DNA of 64,000 nucleotides from assembly GCF_000741775.1 (NCBI RefSeq), contig NZ_JGZR01000003.1:186001-250000 (forward strand). The letters run 5' to 3'. Made by a program: the position numbers and the translations under genes. Under the pieces are notes generated by a model. That model was not told the origin of the DNA. It saw only the letters and a program-made list of their open reading frames with translations, and did no database searches. This document shows positions 26,027 through 34,747 of this stretch, in pieces. Numbering within the stretch: position 1 is the first letter of the stretch; every line of letters starts with the position of its first letter. Origin of the DNA: Bifidobacterium subtile (lineage in GTDB: Bacteria > Actinomycetota > Actinomycetes > Actinomycetales > Bifidobacteriaceae).

Positions 26027-26210
26027 CATCGCTCCTTGGTGTGTCTCGTGTCAGCAGCGTTGTGCTGCAGTGTGTTACGTTGCCGTGCCGTATTGCCGGT
26101 GTTGTGCACCGGTGTTGCCGATGCCGTACCCGTCTCGTGCATGTCCGCACGACGCTGCTACCAACATGCCGATTATCACCATGCCCAGCAATCGGGCATG
26201 GGCATAAGAA

Positions 26211-26246
26211 TACGGCCCGGAACCTTACGCAAGGTTTCGGGCCGTA
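26211..26246 (-). terminator. Terminator of the trigger factor gene
   Basis: A 16-bp stem (TACGGCCCGGAACCTT with AAGGTTTCGGGCCGTA, G-T pairs in the middle) and a 4-base loop lie 75 bases past the tig stop. On the minus strand it is followed by TTCTTATG. A second hairpin, CATGCCC/GGGCATG, follows at 26180-26201. Confidence 0.7.
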
Positions 26247-26321
26247 GCATTCACGATGCGCGGGGTGCCTGACGCCTCAGCCGTGCATCAGCGCCGCAAG
26301 CCGCATATCAGCGCAGGGCGC

Positions 26322-27701
26322 TCACTCGCTGTCTGCGGAGGCGTCCACGTTGGAGAGTTCGTCGGCGACGGCTGCGGCTGCGGAAGCCGCCTCGACGCTT
26401 TCGGACTCCTCTTCCTGCGCCTCTTCGCCGAGGAAGGCGCTCAGGTCGAGCGTCTCGCCTTCGGAGGTGAAGGTGACGGCGCGCATGCCGGCGAGCAGGC
26501 CCTTCGAGCGGCCGACTTCCTGCACGGCGGAGCCGAGCTGGCCGTTGTTGACGATCGCGTTGATGAACTCGCTGGGATCCATGCCGTACTGCTGGGCGAT
26601 GGAGGCCAGGAAGTTGGTCACATCGGCCTGCGAAACCTGAACCTCAAGCTTCTCGGCGAGCGCATCGAGCACCATCTGATCGCGCAGTTCCTTCTCGGCG
26701 CTCTCTTCAGCTTCCTTCTTCTGCTCAGCAGTGGCCTTCTCCGGGCCGCCAGCCGCACCCTTGAGGTGCTCTTCGACCGTCTGAGCCTTGACGCCCTTGG
26801 GCACCGGAATCTCGGCGCCCTCTTCGAGCTTGGCGATGAACACGTCGCGGGCTTCGGTGGCCTGGCGGCCTTCGGCATCCTTCTCGCTCGTCTTGCGGAT
26901 GTCGGCCTTGAGCTCCTCAAGCGTATCGAACTCGGAGGCATCCTGAGCGAAGTCGTCGTCAAGCTCAGGCAGCTCCTCGGTCTTGACCGAGTTGACCTTG
27001 ACCTTGACCTGCGCCTTCTCGCCTTCGTGGTCGCCCGCTTCGAGCGTGCCTTCGAAGGTGGTCTCCTCGCCGGCAGACAAGCCGTCGAGCGCCTCGTCAA
27101 GACCGTCGAGCATGGTGTTGGAACCCAGCTCGTAGCTCACGCCCTCCTGGGAATCGACGACTTCGCCGTCGATCGTCGCTTCGAGATCGATGTTCGCGTA
27201 ATCGCCCTTGGCTGCCGGGCGGTCCACGCCCACGAGCGTGCCGAAGCGCTGACGCAGCGCCTCAAGCCGCTTGTCGATGTCCTCATCGGTGATTTCCGGC
27301 TTGGCGACCTCAAGCTCCAGGCCTTCCAGCTCGGGCAGCTCGATGTCGGGGCGACGCTCCACGGTGGCGATGAACTTGAGCTTGGTCTCGTCCTGCGCGG
27401 AGGCGGGAACCTCCTGCACGTCGAGCTCGGGCTGGGCCATCGGGCGAATCTTCTTCTCCTCAAGCGCCTTGGAGTACAGATCGGGAACGGCGGCGTTCAC
27501 CGCTTCCCCGGCCACCGAGGCGAAGCCGATGCGCTGGTCGATGATTTTGCCGGGAACGTGTCCCTTGCGGAAGCCAGGTACGTTGACCTGCTTGGCGATT
27601 TCCTTGCGGGCATCATCAAGATACGGGTCGAACTCTTCCGGGTCGACGGTGACGGTGAGCTTCACCTTGGTGGGCTCGAGATTCCTGACGCTGATTTTCA
27701 C
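26322..27701 (-). CDS. tig: Trigger factor, ribosome-bound chaperone
   Basis: 459-residue peptidyl-prolyl isomerase chaperone acting on nascent chains at the ribosome exit. The ribosome-binding domain shows the signature GFRKGHVPGKII, the FKBP-like domain lies at about residues 150-240, and a helical C-terminal domain follows. The acidic Ala/Glu/Asp tail is common in bifidobacteria and other actinobacteria. It starts at GTG 27701 with AGGAG upstream. The usual tig-clpP neighbourhood is kept except for the intervening ClC gene. Confidence 0.97.
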   Translation of the reverse strand: MKISVRNLEPTKVKLTVTVDPEEFDPYLDDARKEIAKQVNVPGFRKGHVPGKIIDQRIGFASVAGEAVNAAVPDLYSKALEEKKIRPMAQPELDVQEVPASAQDETKLKFIATVERRPDIELPELEGLELEVAKPEITDEDIDKRLEALRQRFGTLVGVDRPAAKGDYANIDLEATIDGEVVDSQEGVSYELGSNTMLDGLDEALDGLSAGEETTFEGTLEAGDHEGEKAQVKVKVNSVKTEELPELDDDFAQDASEFDTLEELKADIRKTSEKDAEGRQATEARDVFIAKLEEGAEIPVPKGVKAQTVEEHLKGAAGGPEKATAEQKKEAEESAEKELRDQMVLDALAEKLEVQVSQADVTNFLASIAQQYGMDPSEFINAIVNNGQLGSAVQEVGRSKGLLAGMRAVTFTSEGETLDLSAFLGEEAQEEESESVEAASAAAAVADELSNVDASADSE

Positions 27702-27752
27702 GCTTGCGCTCCTGAACTACGGTATGCAACTATTTCTGCCATAAGGCAACCG

Positions 27753-29036
27753 TTATATGATAACGCGACTCAGGGACTCGGCCACAAGCCTGATCTGCCA
27801 CCCTCTGGCGCCTTGCGCGGCAAGGAATCGCACCACATCGCGGCGCTGCGGCTCGTCGGTCCAGCACAAGTTGCGCACGATCTGCGGCTTCACGATCATC
27901 TCGGCGGGCGTGCGCGTGTCTTCGGCGATGGAGTTCAGCATCCGGCGCGCAGCCTGCAGGCGGCGGAATCGTTCGGGATGGCGCGAAGACCACAGTTTCA
28001 TCGATCGTGGCGCGTTGCCCTGCGCATCCGCCGACGGGACCGGCATGGTCGGCCATTGTTCCTCGGGCAGCTCAAGCGCCTGCTGGATGACGCCCTTCCA
28101 TACGGAGGGCTTCACTTCGCGCTGAATCGGTGCATAGCGTTCGAACATCTTGTCCTGCTCGCCGCCGGTGTGGACTCTGACCCGCTCGTTCAGCGCTCGT
28201 ATGGCGCGAAATTCCCTGCCATTATGCGGCTTTTTCTGAGCCGCCGTGATGATCGCCGAGTCGGACAGCAGCAAGGTCGGCGCGATGTCATAGTGTCTGG
28301 CCAGCCTGTCTCGCTCCTCCCATAAGGCCTTCGCCACCGCCTGGCCTTGTCCGTCATGGTTCAGCGCGGTGATATGCGAGATGCGCAGCCACGGCACCGG
28401 ATGTGGTTTGCGCGGCGTCATGCCTTTGCTCAGCGCATGGGCGAATTCCTCTTCGGCCCATTCGATTTTGCCCTGGCGATTGAGATCCCTGCGCATCGTC
28501 ATTTCCAGCTCGATGAGCAGCTCGACATCGAGCGCCGCATAGTTGCGCCAGTCTCTGGGAAGCGGGCGGTACGACCAGTCCGCCGCGGAGTGCTCTTTAG
28601 CCAAAGTGAGGCCAAGATAGTGCTCGGTGACTGCGGCCAGCCCGAAATGCCGCATGCCCAGCAGCCGCGCCGCTATCTCCGTGTCGAAGAGACGCTGGGG
28701 ACGCATGCCCAGATCGGCGAAGCCGGGAAGATCCTGCAGCGAATCATGCAGAATCCACGTCGCGTCGCCAACGGCGTCGTTGAACTCGTTCCAATCAGCA
28801 CAGCAGCGGCCTAAGGCAATCGGGTCGAACAGCGCGATGCCGGCACCTTCGCGCTTGAACTGCACCAGCCAGTCCTCGTGACCGTAGCGAAACCCCGATG
28901 CGCGTTCCGCGTCAGCCGCCACGGACCCGTCAGCTGCGGCGAAACGCTCGCAAGCCTCGTGAAATCCCGCAAGCGTGTCGATGACGTCAGGAACTCCCCC
29001 GCGCGGTTCCGCCTGCAATCGTGGTTCGTCAGCCAA
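27753..29036 (-). CDS. rnd: Ribonuclease D-like 3'-5' exonuclease
   Basis: Exoribonuclease of the DEDD group with an HRDC domain. Visible are the late DEDD motif (WSYRPLPRDWRNYAALDVELL), the central LFDTEIAARLLGMRHFGL, and the HRDC segment LWEERDRLARHYDIAPTLLL. The first DEDD motif is weak: the usual DTE near residue 50 reads FKREGAG here, as in the actinobacterial form. The likely start is TTG 29036, nine bases after GAGGAGG, overlapping the DUF3000 stop; an ATG at 29063 is the alternative. It is coupled to the DUF3000 gene. Confidence 0.85.
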   Translation of the reverse strand: MADEPRLQAEPRGGVPDVIDTLAGFHEACERFAAADGSVAADAERASGFRYGHEDWLVQFKREGAGIALFDPIALGRCCADWNEFNDAVGDATWILHDSLQDLPGFADLGMRPQRLFDTEIAARLLGMRHFGLAAVTEHYLGLTLAKEHSAADWSYRPLPRDWRNYAALDVELLIELEMTMRRDLNRQGKIEWAEEEFAHALSKGMTPRKPHPVPWLRISHITALNHDGQGQAVAKALWEERDRLARHYDIAPTLLLSDSAIITAAQKKPHNGREFRAIRALNERVRVHTGGEQDKMFERYAPIQREVKPSVWKGVIQQALELPEEQWPTMPVPSADAQGNAPRSMKLWSSRHPERFRRLQAARRMLNSIAEDTRTPAEMIVKPQIVRNLCWTDEPQRRDVVRFLAAQGARGWQIRLVAESLSRVII

Positions 29037-29751
29037 GCGCGATTTCCTCCTCATTCCCGGCATTTCCGGTCACCGCCATGGACATGGAGCGCAGGAACCC
29101 GGTCCATGCCTCGATATGCGTGCCGATCTCGTCGGCGATTTCCACGCCCGGCACCCCGGCAGGCGTCCACGATACACGCAGCTCACAACCGGCCGCAGCA
29201 CGTTTCGACCCTCGCCCCGATTCCCCAGCTCCATCCGGTCCATCTGCCGTATCCGGCCCGTTCAGGCCGAATGACCGGTCCCGCGTCACGCTGACGGTGC
29301 CGGACGGGATGACCTCCGACAGCGGCTCCATGGCCATGCGCATCTCATCCCACACCATCTGCGCCGCCAAGTCGTCATTCGCGCAGTCGTCATAAGGCAC
29401 GCGGGCGTATGCCGTGCAGCGCCAGTGAGTGCTCCATGCCGTGCCCAGGTTTCGCGTGTACAGCGCCATAATCCATCCCGAAGCGCCAAGCAATCCCTCG
29501 GAACGATTCTCGGCGCAACGCAGCGAAACGCCAATGCCGAAATCAGCCAAGGCGCGGGGCACCTCGATCTCCCGGTATTCGATGCCTCCCAGACGCTGCA
29601 TCGCCATCACCGACAGCACCGCCGACCACACCTCATCAGGCACATCAGCGGGGCGGGGCAAGCCGATTCGTTCGCCGGAGTTCCTGACACCCTCGGCACA
29701 CCCGGCACCTTCGACGATCGGAGCATCGGGAAACGCGTAGACATGGTTCAT
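29029..29751 (-). CDS. DUF3000 domain protein
   Basis: 240-residue protein matching the actinobacterial DUF3000 family, which typically precedes the RNase D gene as here. Conserved-looking blocks are RPADVPDEVWSAVLSVMAMQ and ENRSEGLLGASGWIMALYTR. Function is unknown. It contains a Gly/Asp/Ser-rich insert near residue 170. It overlaps the RNase D gene by about eight bases. Confidence 0.85.
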   Translation of the reverse strand: MNHVYAFPDAPIVEGAGCAEGVRNSGERIGLPRPADVPDEVWSAVLSVMAMQRLGGIEYREIEVPRALADFGIGVSLRCAENRSEGLLGASGWIMALYTRNLGTAWSTHWRCTAYARVPYDDCANDDLAAQMVWDEMRMAMEPLSEVIPSGTVSVTRDRSFGLNGPDTADGPDGAGESGRGSKRAAAGCELRVSWTPAGVPGVEIADEIGTHIEAWTGFLRSMSMAVTGNAGNEEEIALG

Positions 29752-29968
29752 AGCTCTAGGCTACGAAACCGCAGCGCCGCATTCGGGCATCGCCACGCCC
29801 AAAGACGCGCGAATTATGCCGCACAGCCGGTTCGCGCACCGCGGAACCTCGTACACCACGACATTCGCGTACCTGTGCTGCCCAATGCACTGTGATGCGC
29901 ATGCGCCGGGCAACTTGCCGCATGGCGACTGGCGGCATGATGACTGGCGGCACCATGTCTTATTGCAC

Positions 29969-30015
29969 AGTCTGGCCACGCAGTCTCACTGCGTCGCAGT
30001 CTTATTACAGAGTCT
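29969..30015. repeat. Four spaced AGTCT repeats upstream of DUF3000
   Basis: AGTCT occurs at 29969, 29982, 29998 and 30011, spaced 13, 16 and 13 bases, in the 288-bp gap between the pflA 3' end and the DUF3000 start. An earlier duplicated GACTGGCGGCA lies at 29928-29951. They may be regulator half-sites or simple sequence; no gene is credible in this gap. Confidence 0.3.
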
Positions 30016-30039
30016 TACTTACACGCTTACACGCGAAAT

Positions 30040-30945
30040 TTAATACACTTTGAAGCCATGGGCCTCGAACTGCTTGACGACGCGGTCCTTCAGCGCTGCC
30101 GAGGGGCCTTTCTGGTTTTCCAGCGGATACGGAATGCGCAGCTCATGCCATTTCGGGCGGCCGAGCTGATGGAAGGGCAGCACGTCGATATGCTCCACCG
30201 CGTCGCCAAAGGTCTCGACGATGTTGGCGATGTTCTCGATGTTGTCTTCCGGGTCGGTCAGCCCGGGAATCAGCACGAAACGCACCCAGATCTTCTTGCC
30301 TCGGGCGGCGAGGCGCTGGCCGAATGTGATGGTCGGAGCCAGTGTGCCGCCGGTCAGCACCTTGTAGCGCGCTTCGTCGCCGGCCTTGACGTCGAGCAGG
30401 CACAGGTCGATGTCGTCGATCATCTCGTCCGTGTAGTTCTTGTTGAGGAAGCCTGCGGTGTCGAGGCAGGTGTGCACGCCCATCTCCTTGGCCGCGCGGA
30501 AGACGCGCGAGACGAAGGCCGGCTGCATCATCGATTCGCCGCCGGAGAAGGTGATGCCGCCGCCGGTCGCCTTGAACAGGTCGGCATAGCGCGCCACTTT
30601 GCTAATCATCGCGTCGAGGTAGACCGGTTGGCCGTCGCGCATCTTCCAGGTGTCGGGATTCTGGCAGAACTGGCAGCGCAGCGGGCATCCGCTCATGAAC
30701 ACGGTCATTCTGGTGCCGGGGCCGTCCACGGAAGTATTGATGTCCCAGGAATGCACGAAGCCGATGTCGCCGGTTTTCAGGGCTGCGATGCGGTCGCGGC
30801 GGTCGAGACCGATGGGCGATTCGAACCCGGACAGCCCGCCCATCAGCGTCTGGCGCGCGTACTCGCGCGAGCCTTTGAGCATATGCGGCTTGGTGGTATG
30901 GAACGCGGTGTGGAGTGCCTCATGGAATGTCGCTGTGTCAGACAT
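30040..30945 (-). CDS. pflA: Pyruvate formate-lyase activating enzyme
   Basis: 301-residue radical SAM enzyme that installs the glycyl radical on PflB under anaerobic conditions. The iron-sulfur motif is GCPLRCQFCQNPDTW (C-x3-C-x2-C), followed by the glycine-rich SAM segment TGGGITFSGGESM. The start has a strong AAAGGAGG. The gene lies 307 bp downstream of pflB, with a terminator-like hairpin and a palindrome between them, so it probably has its own promoter as well. Confidence 0.97.
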   Translation of the reverse strand: MSDTATFHEALHTAFHTTKPHMLKGSREYARQTLMGGLSGFESPIGLDRRDRIAALKTGDIGFVHSWDINTSVDGPGTRMTVFMSGCPLRCQFCQNPDTWKMRDGQPVYLDAMISKVARYADLFKATGGGITFSGGESMMQPAFVSRVFRAAKEMGVHTCLDTAGFLNKNYTDEMIDDIDLCLLDVKAGDEARYKVLTGGTLAPTITFGQRLAARGKKIWVRFVLIPGLTDPEDNIENIANIVETFGDAVEHIDVLPFHQLGRPKWHELRIPYPLENQKGPSAALKDRVVKQFEAHGFKVY

Positions 30946-31044
30946 CGTCGTCCTCCTTTGGATTCCCTGCGGATGATGGCCCTATTTCCATGATACTGAA
31001 CATAGGTGCGTCGGCAGGCCGCAGCTGGTGTGCCGTCGGCAAAA

Positions 31045-31060
31045 CATGACGTAGGTCACG
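31045..31060. promoter_or_regulatory. CRP/FNR-type palindrome upstream of pflA
   Basis: CATGACGTAGGTCACG fits the core TGA-N6-TCA and partly the TGTGA-N6-TCACA consensus. It lies about 100 bases before the pflA start. It is weaker than the sites upstream of pflB and of the BASS transporter gene. Confidence 0.4.
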
Positions 31061-31164
31061 CTTGCGCAAGCCGCCGGAACAAGGGCTCGTGCCGGTGACG
31101 GCAATGAGGTCAAATTATGGATGGCCTGCCGTGGCCTGACGCTCGGGCAGCATGCAGCCATGAA

Positions 31165-31195
31165 TAAGGGGCACGGCCAGCAGCCACGCCCCTTA
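31165..31195 (-). terminator. Hairpin after pflB
   Basis: TAAGGGGC (31165-31172) and GCCCCTTA (31188-31195) form an 8-bp stem, with an inner GCC/GGC pair possible, 58 bases past the pflB stop. On the minus strand it is followed by TTCATGG. It is a probable partial terminator separating pflB from pflA. Confidence 0.55.
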
Positions 31196-31252
31196 CTTTG
31201 TATTCGTTCAATTCCGCCGTTTACTCAATGCCGTTTCAGGCGGAATCTGGCA

Positions 31253-33628
31253 TCAGTCGACGACGGAACCTTGGTGGAAGGTACGCGAGATCACGTCGAG
31301 CTGCTGCTCGCGGGTGAGCTTGACGAAGTTCACCGCATAGCCGGAGACGCGCACGGTCAGGTGCGGGTACTTGTCCGGATGCTCGACGGCGTCCTCCAGC
31401 TGCTCCTTGCGCAGGACGTTGATGTTCGCGTGGTACAGACCATGCCCATTGCCGGCGTCGAGAATGCCGACCAGGTTGTTCACGCGCTCCTCCTCGTCGC
31501 GGCCAAGGCCGTCGGGGGTGATGGTGTTGGTCAGCGAGATGCCGTCCAGCGCGTCGTTGTAGTCGATCTTGCCGACCGAGAACATCGAGGGCAGCATGCC
31601 GTGGGCGTCCATGCCGTTCTCCGGGTTCGCGCCCGGGGCGTACGGCGTGCCCTTCTTGTGCCCGGACGGGAAGGAACCGGTGTTGGTGCCGTACTCCACA
31701 TTCGAGGTGATGGTCAGGATGGACTGCGTCGGCACCGCGTCGCGGTACACCGGCAGGCGCTTGATCTGGCCCATGACGGTGCTCACGACCCAGGTCGCCA
31801 GCTTGTCGGCGCGATCGTCGTCGTTGCCGTAGATCGGGAAGTCGCCTTCGGTGCGGTAGCCGACCACCAGGTCGTCTTCTGCGCCTTCAACGTACTCGGC
31901 CTCGTGGCCCTCGATGTTCTTCGCGTCCTTGTTGTAGATCGGGTAGACCTTCGCATACTTCAGCGCGGAGAGCGAGTCGGCCGCGATCGACAGGCCGGAC
32001 ATGCCGCAGCCCAAGGTGCGGTAGATCTCCTTGTCGTGCAGCGCCATCTCGATGGATTCGTAGGCGTACTTGTCATGCATGTAATGGATGATGTTCAGCG
32101 CTTCGACGTAGGTCTCGGAGAGCCACTGCAGGGCCTTCTCGTAGTTGTTCTTGACCTTCTCGAAGTCCAGTGCGCCGTCGGATTCGGGAGCGATCGGCTC
32201 GATCACGCCCTTGTCGATGACCTGCATGCCGGTCATCTCGTCGCGGCCGCCGTTGATGGCGTACAGGAACGCCTTGGCGGAGTTGACGCGGGCGCCGAAG
32301 AACTGCATCTGCTTGCCCACGCGCATCGGCGAGACGCAGCATGCGATGGCGGCGTCATCGCCCCAGTGGGCGCGGATCTCCTTGTCGGACTCGTACTGGA
32401 TGGCCGAGGTGTCGATGGAGATGCGGGCGCAGAAGCGCTTGTAACCTTCCGGCAGCTTCGGGTCCCAGAAGATCGTGATGTTCGGCTCGGGGCCGGGTCC
32501 AAGATGCTCCAGCGTGAGCGTGTTGAGCAGACGGAACGAGGTCTTGGTGACCATAGAGCGGCCATCGTCGCCGAAGCCCGCGTCGGACCAAGTGGCCCAG
32601 TACGGATCGCCGGAGAAGATCTTGTCGTAGTCCTTGGTGCGCAGGAAGCGCACGATGCGCAGCTTCATGACGATCTGGTCGATGATCTCCTGTGCGCCGC
32701 TCTCGTCGAGCGTGCCATTCTTCAGGTCGCGCTCGAAGTAGGCGTCGAAGAAGGCGGAGTTGCGGCCGAAGCTCATGGCCGCGCCGTCCTGGCTCTTGAC
32801 GGAGGCGAGGTAGCCCATGTAGGTCCACTGCACGGCTTCGCGCGCGTTTTGCGCCGGGCGGGTCAAGTCCAGGCCGTACTCGTTGCCGAGGTTGACGAGC
32901 TGCTTGAGCGCCTTGAGCTGGTCGGCATGCTCCTCGCGGAAGCGGATCCAATGCTCGATCTCAGGCTCGGTGAAGTCGTTGCGATACGGCACGGACTCCT
33001 TGTCCCGCTTCTTGAACTCGATGAGCTTGTTGACGCCGTAGAGCGCCACGCGACGGTAGTCGCCGATGATGCGGCCGCGGCCGTAGGCGTCCGGCAGGCC
33101 GGTGAGGATCTTGTTGTGGCGGGCGACTTTGATGTTCTTCGTGTAGACGCCGAAAACGCCATCATTGTGGGTCTTGCGGTAGGTAGTGAAGATCTTCCTG
33201 ATCTCGGGGTCAGGCTCCTTGCCCGCCTCCATGATGGCCTGCTCGACCATGCGCCAGCCGCCGTTCGGCATCATGGCGCGCTTGCAGGGCACGTCGGTCT
33301 GCAGGCCGACGATCACATTGTCGCTCTCGGGACTCTCGATGTAGCCGGCCGGGAATGCGTCGATGCCGGCCGGGGTGTGCGTGTCGACGTCGTAGACGCG
33401 CTGCTTGCGCTCGACGGCAAGGTAGTTCTCGTCAAGGTACTTCCACAGATGCTTGGTCTTCTCCGTGGCGTCAGCCAGGAAGGACTCGTCGCCATCATAG
33501 GGCGTGTAGTTCTTCTGGATGAAGTCGCGGACGTCGATGTCCTGCTGCCAGTTTCCGCCTGTAAAGCCGTCCCAAGCCTTCGCTTGGAGTTCCTCAGGGG
33601 AGAGAGCGGTTTCGTCAACTGCTGTCAT
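31253..33628 (-). CDS. pflB: Pyruvate formate-lyase (formate acetyltransferase)
   Basis: 791-residue glycyl-radical enzyme converting pyruvate and CoA to acetyl-CoA and formate, the usual ATP- and redox-balancing branch of the bifid shunt. The adjacent active cysteines are in ACCVSPM. The radical glycine is in RVSGYAVNF, 28 residues from the end. The start is ATG 33628 after GAAGGAG. The promoter region of 300 bp carries a GlxR/CRP-like palindrome at 33733-33748. Confidence 0.98.
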   Translation of the reverse strand: MTAVDETALSPEELQAKAWDGFTGGNWQQDIDVRDFIQKNYTPYDGDESFLADATEKTKHLWKYLDENYLAVERKQRVYDVDTHTPAGIDAFPAGYIESPESDNVIVGLQTDVPCKRAMMPNGGWRMVEQAIMEAGKEPDPEIRKIFTTYRKTHNDGVFGVYTKNIKVARHNKILTGLPDAYGRGRIIGDYRRVALYGVNKLIEFKKRDKESVPYRNDFTEPEIEHWIRFREEHADQLKALKQLVNLGNEYGLDLTRPAQNAREAVQWTYMGYLASVKSQDGAAMSFGRNSAFFDAYFERDLKNGTLDESGAQEIIDQIVMKLRIVRFLRTKDYDKIFSGDPYWATWSDAGFGDDGRSMVTKTSFRLLNTLTLEHLGPGPEPNITIFWDPKLPEGYKRFCARISIDTSAIQYESDKEIRAHWGDDAAIACCVSPMRVGKQMQFFGARVNSAKAFLYAINGGRDEMTGMQVIDKGVIEPIAPESDGALDFEKVKNNYEKALQWLSETYVEALNIIHYMHDKYAYESIEMALHDKEIYRTLGCGMSGLSIAADSLSALKYAKVYPIYNKDAKNIEGHEAEYVEGAEDDLVVGYRTEGDFPIYGNDDDRADKLATWVVSTVMGQIKRLPVYRDAVPTQSILTITSNVEYGTNTGSFPSGHKKGTPYAPGANPENGMDAHGMLPSMFSVGKIDYNDALDGISLTNTITPDGLGRDEEERVNNLVGILDAGNGHGLYHANINVLRKEQLEDAVEHPDKYPHLTVRVSGYAVNFVKLTREQQLDVISRTFHQGSVVD

Positions 33629-33732
33629 AGTCACTCCTTCGTGTTTTGCCGCAACGCGACTGCATAGCTTTTTGTACATCCGCGTTTTACCTCATTGTAT
33701 GCGCGGGGCCTTATGACTTGTCCGCGTTTCAA

Positions 33733-33748
33733 CGTGAGCTATATCACA
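33733..33748. promoter_or_regulatory. CRP/GlxR-type palindrome upstream of pflB
   Basis: CGTGAGCTATATCACA matches the actinobacterial GlxR/CRP consensus TGTGA-N6-TCACA at nine of ten positions, including the central TA. It lies 105 bases before the pflB start. The rest of the 300-bp gap holds no recognised gene. Confidence 0.55.
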
Positions 33749-33928
33749 TTCATTGAGTGTCCACAAGAGGGCATTACCGCAAATTTCTGCTACCCCTGGA
33801 AACCCGCGAATTTTCAGGGATTGAGCGTTGCCCTTCAGCATAGAACCAGCTGCGCTTTACGCCGATAAAAGAAAAACAAAGAAAGCTCTTGACGAAACGG
33901 ACACTATGTCGCAAAAGAGTCTCACGGC

Positions 33929-34453
33929 TTACAGCCGTTGGATCAGTTCGAAGCGCTCACACACGACCACGGTGTCGTCGTCAAGACGAAAATCCGGGTC
34001 ATCAAGCTCGACGATGAATTCTGGACTCGACCAGAAGGCTTCGTGCGCCTTGCGCCACTGCGCGACTGTGCGATACTCTTCTCCCTCGTTGATCGCGTGT
34101 TCAAGGGTCACATCGGCCAACCGGCATGTGTACGGTTCTTCTTGACGCAGCACGCAGACGGGTTTGCCTTGCGAATCGATGGGGACGGAAAGCGCGCCAA
34201 CTGGCGAAAGCTGGTCGCCATCCTTAAGATATTCGGCGAGCAGACTGGTCGTTGTGGTTTTGGAGCCGTCGAGAATCGACGCAATAAGCTTGTCGCGCAG
34301 CGGGCCTGGATAGGCGAATTCGTCGCGCGGCAGCGCATCGACGTCGATGGTGCCGAGAGCAATGCGTGCCCGTGCGGCAACGGCTTGCACGGTCTGCGAC
34401 AGTTGCTTGCGGCGTTTCGCAAGCGTCATGGCAGCGGCGTCATTGTTTCTCAT
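33929..34453 (-). CDS. ASCH-domain protein
   Basis: About 174 residues from ATG 34453. The ASCH fold is suggested by FAYPGPLRDKLIASILDGSK, VCVLRQEEPYTCRLADVTLE and the ending DDDTVVVCERFELIQRL. The family is RNA-binding or acts on modified nucleosides. The start overlaps the stop codon of the SPOR-like gene (ATG-A arrangement); upstream in-frame ATG 34480 is an alternative. A small hairpin (ACGGCTTACAGCCGT) covers the stop codon and may terminate the unit. Confidence 0.75.
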   Translation of the reverse strand: MRNNDAAAMTLAKRRKQLSQTVQAVAARARIALGTIDVDALPRDEFAYPGPLRDKLIASILDGSKTTTTSLLAEYLKDGDQLSPVGALSVPIDSQGKPVCVLRQEEPYTCRLADVTLEHAINEGEEYRTVAQWRKAHEAFWSSPEFIVELDDPDFRLDDDTVVVCERFELIQRL

Positions 34454-34637
34454 CCCACTGGTTCCACTGCTTGTCGTCATTATCCCATTCCCTGTTGCGC
34501 CGCCTGACGATATCCCAGGCATGCAGCGCGTCCTCGCGCGAAGCGTAAGGGCCCATGCGGTGAGATGAGGGCGAAATCATGCCCTGCTCGGGCTCGCCGG
34601 TAACCGTATTGAAATACCACTGCTGCTCTTCTGCCAC
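34440..34637 (-). CDS. Small SPOR-domain-annotated actinobacterial protein
   Basis: 65 residues starting at GTG 34637 with AAGGAGG upstream. WYFNTVTGEPEQGMISPSSH followed by MGPYASREDALHAWDIVRRR matches a small actinobacterial family usually labelled SPOR domain-containing; the WYFN...QG...R-x-GPY-x-R-E-x-A pattern is characteristic. It is soluble with no signal peptide. Function is unknown. It overlaps the ASCH gene. Confidence 0.75.
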   Translation of the reverse strand: MAEEQQWYFNTVTGEPEQGMISPSSHRMGPYASREDALHAWDIVRRRNREWDNDDKQWNQWDEKQ

Positions 34638-34747
34638 GGCAGGCCTCCTTCGTGTCGATTCCTCTGCTTATTGCTTTATTGTCTATGCGATTGTGCTGTG
34701 GGCATTGTGTTTCAGGCCTGGCGTGGCGCGTTTGCCGTCTGCACCCG

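Noticed and set aside
29816..30043. 75-codon plus-strand frame rich in His
   Set aside because: No ribosome-binding site, repeat-derived composition, and it lies in a promoter-like gap.
31121..33667. 848-codon plus-strand open frame across pflB
   Set aside because: It is antisense to a certain pflB; GC-rich codon use leaves opposite frames open. The same applies to long frames opposite tig, nadE, metN and the Tet(M)-like gene.
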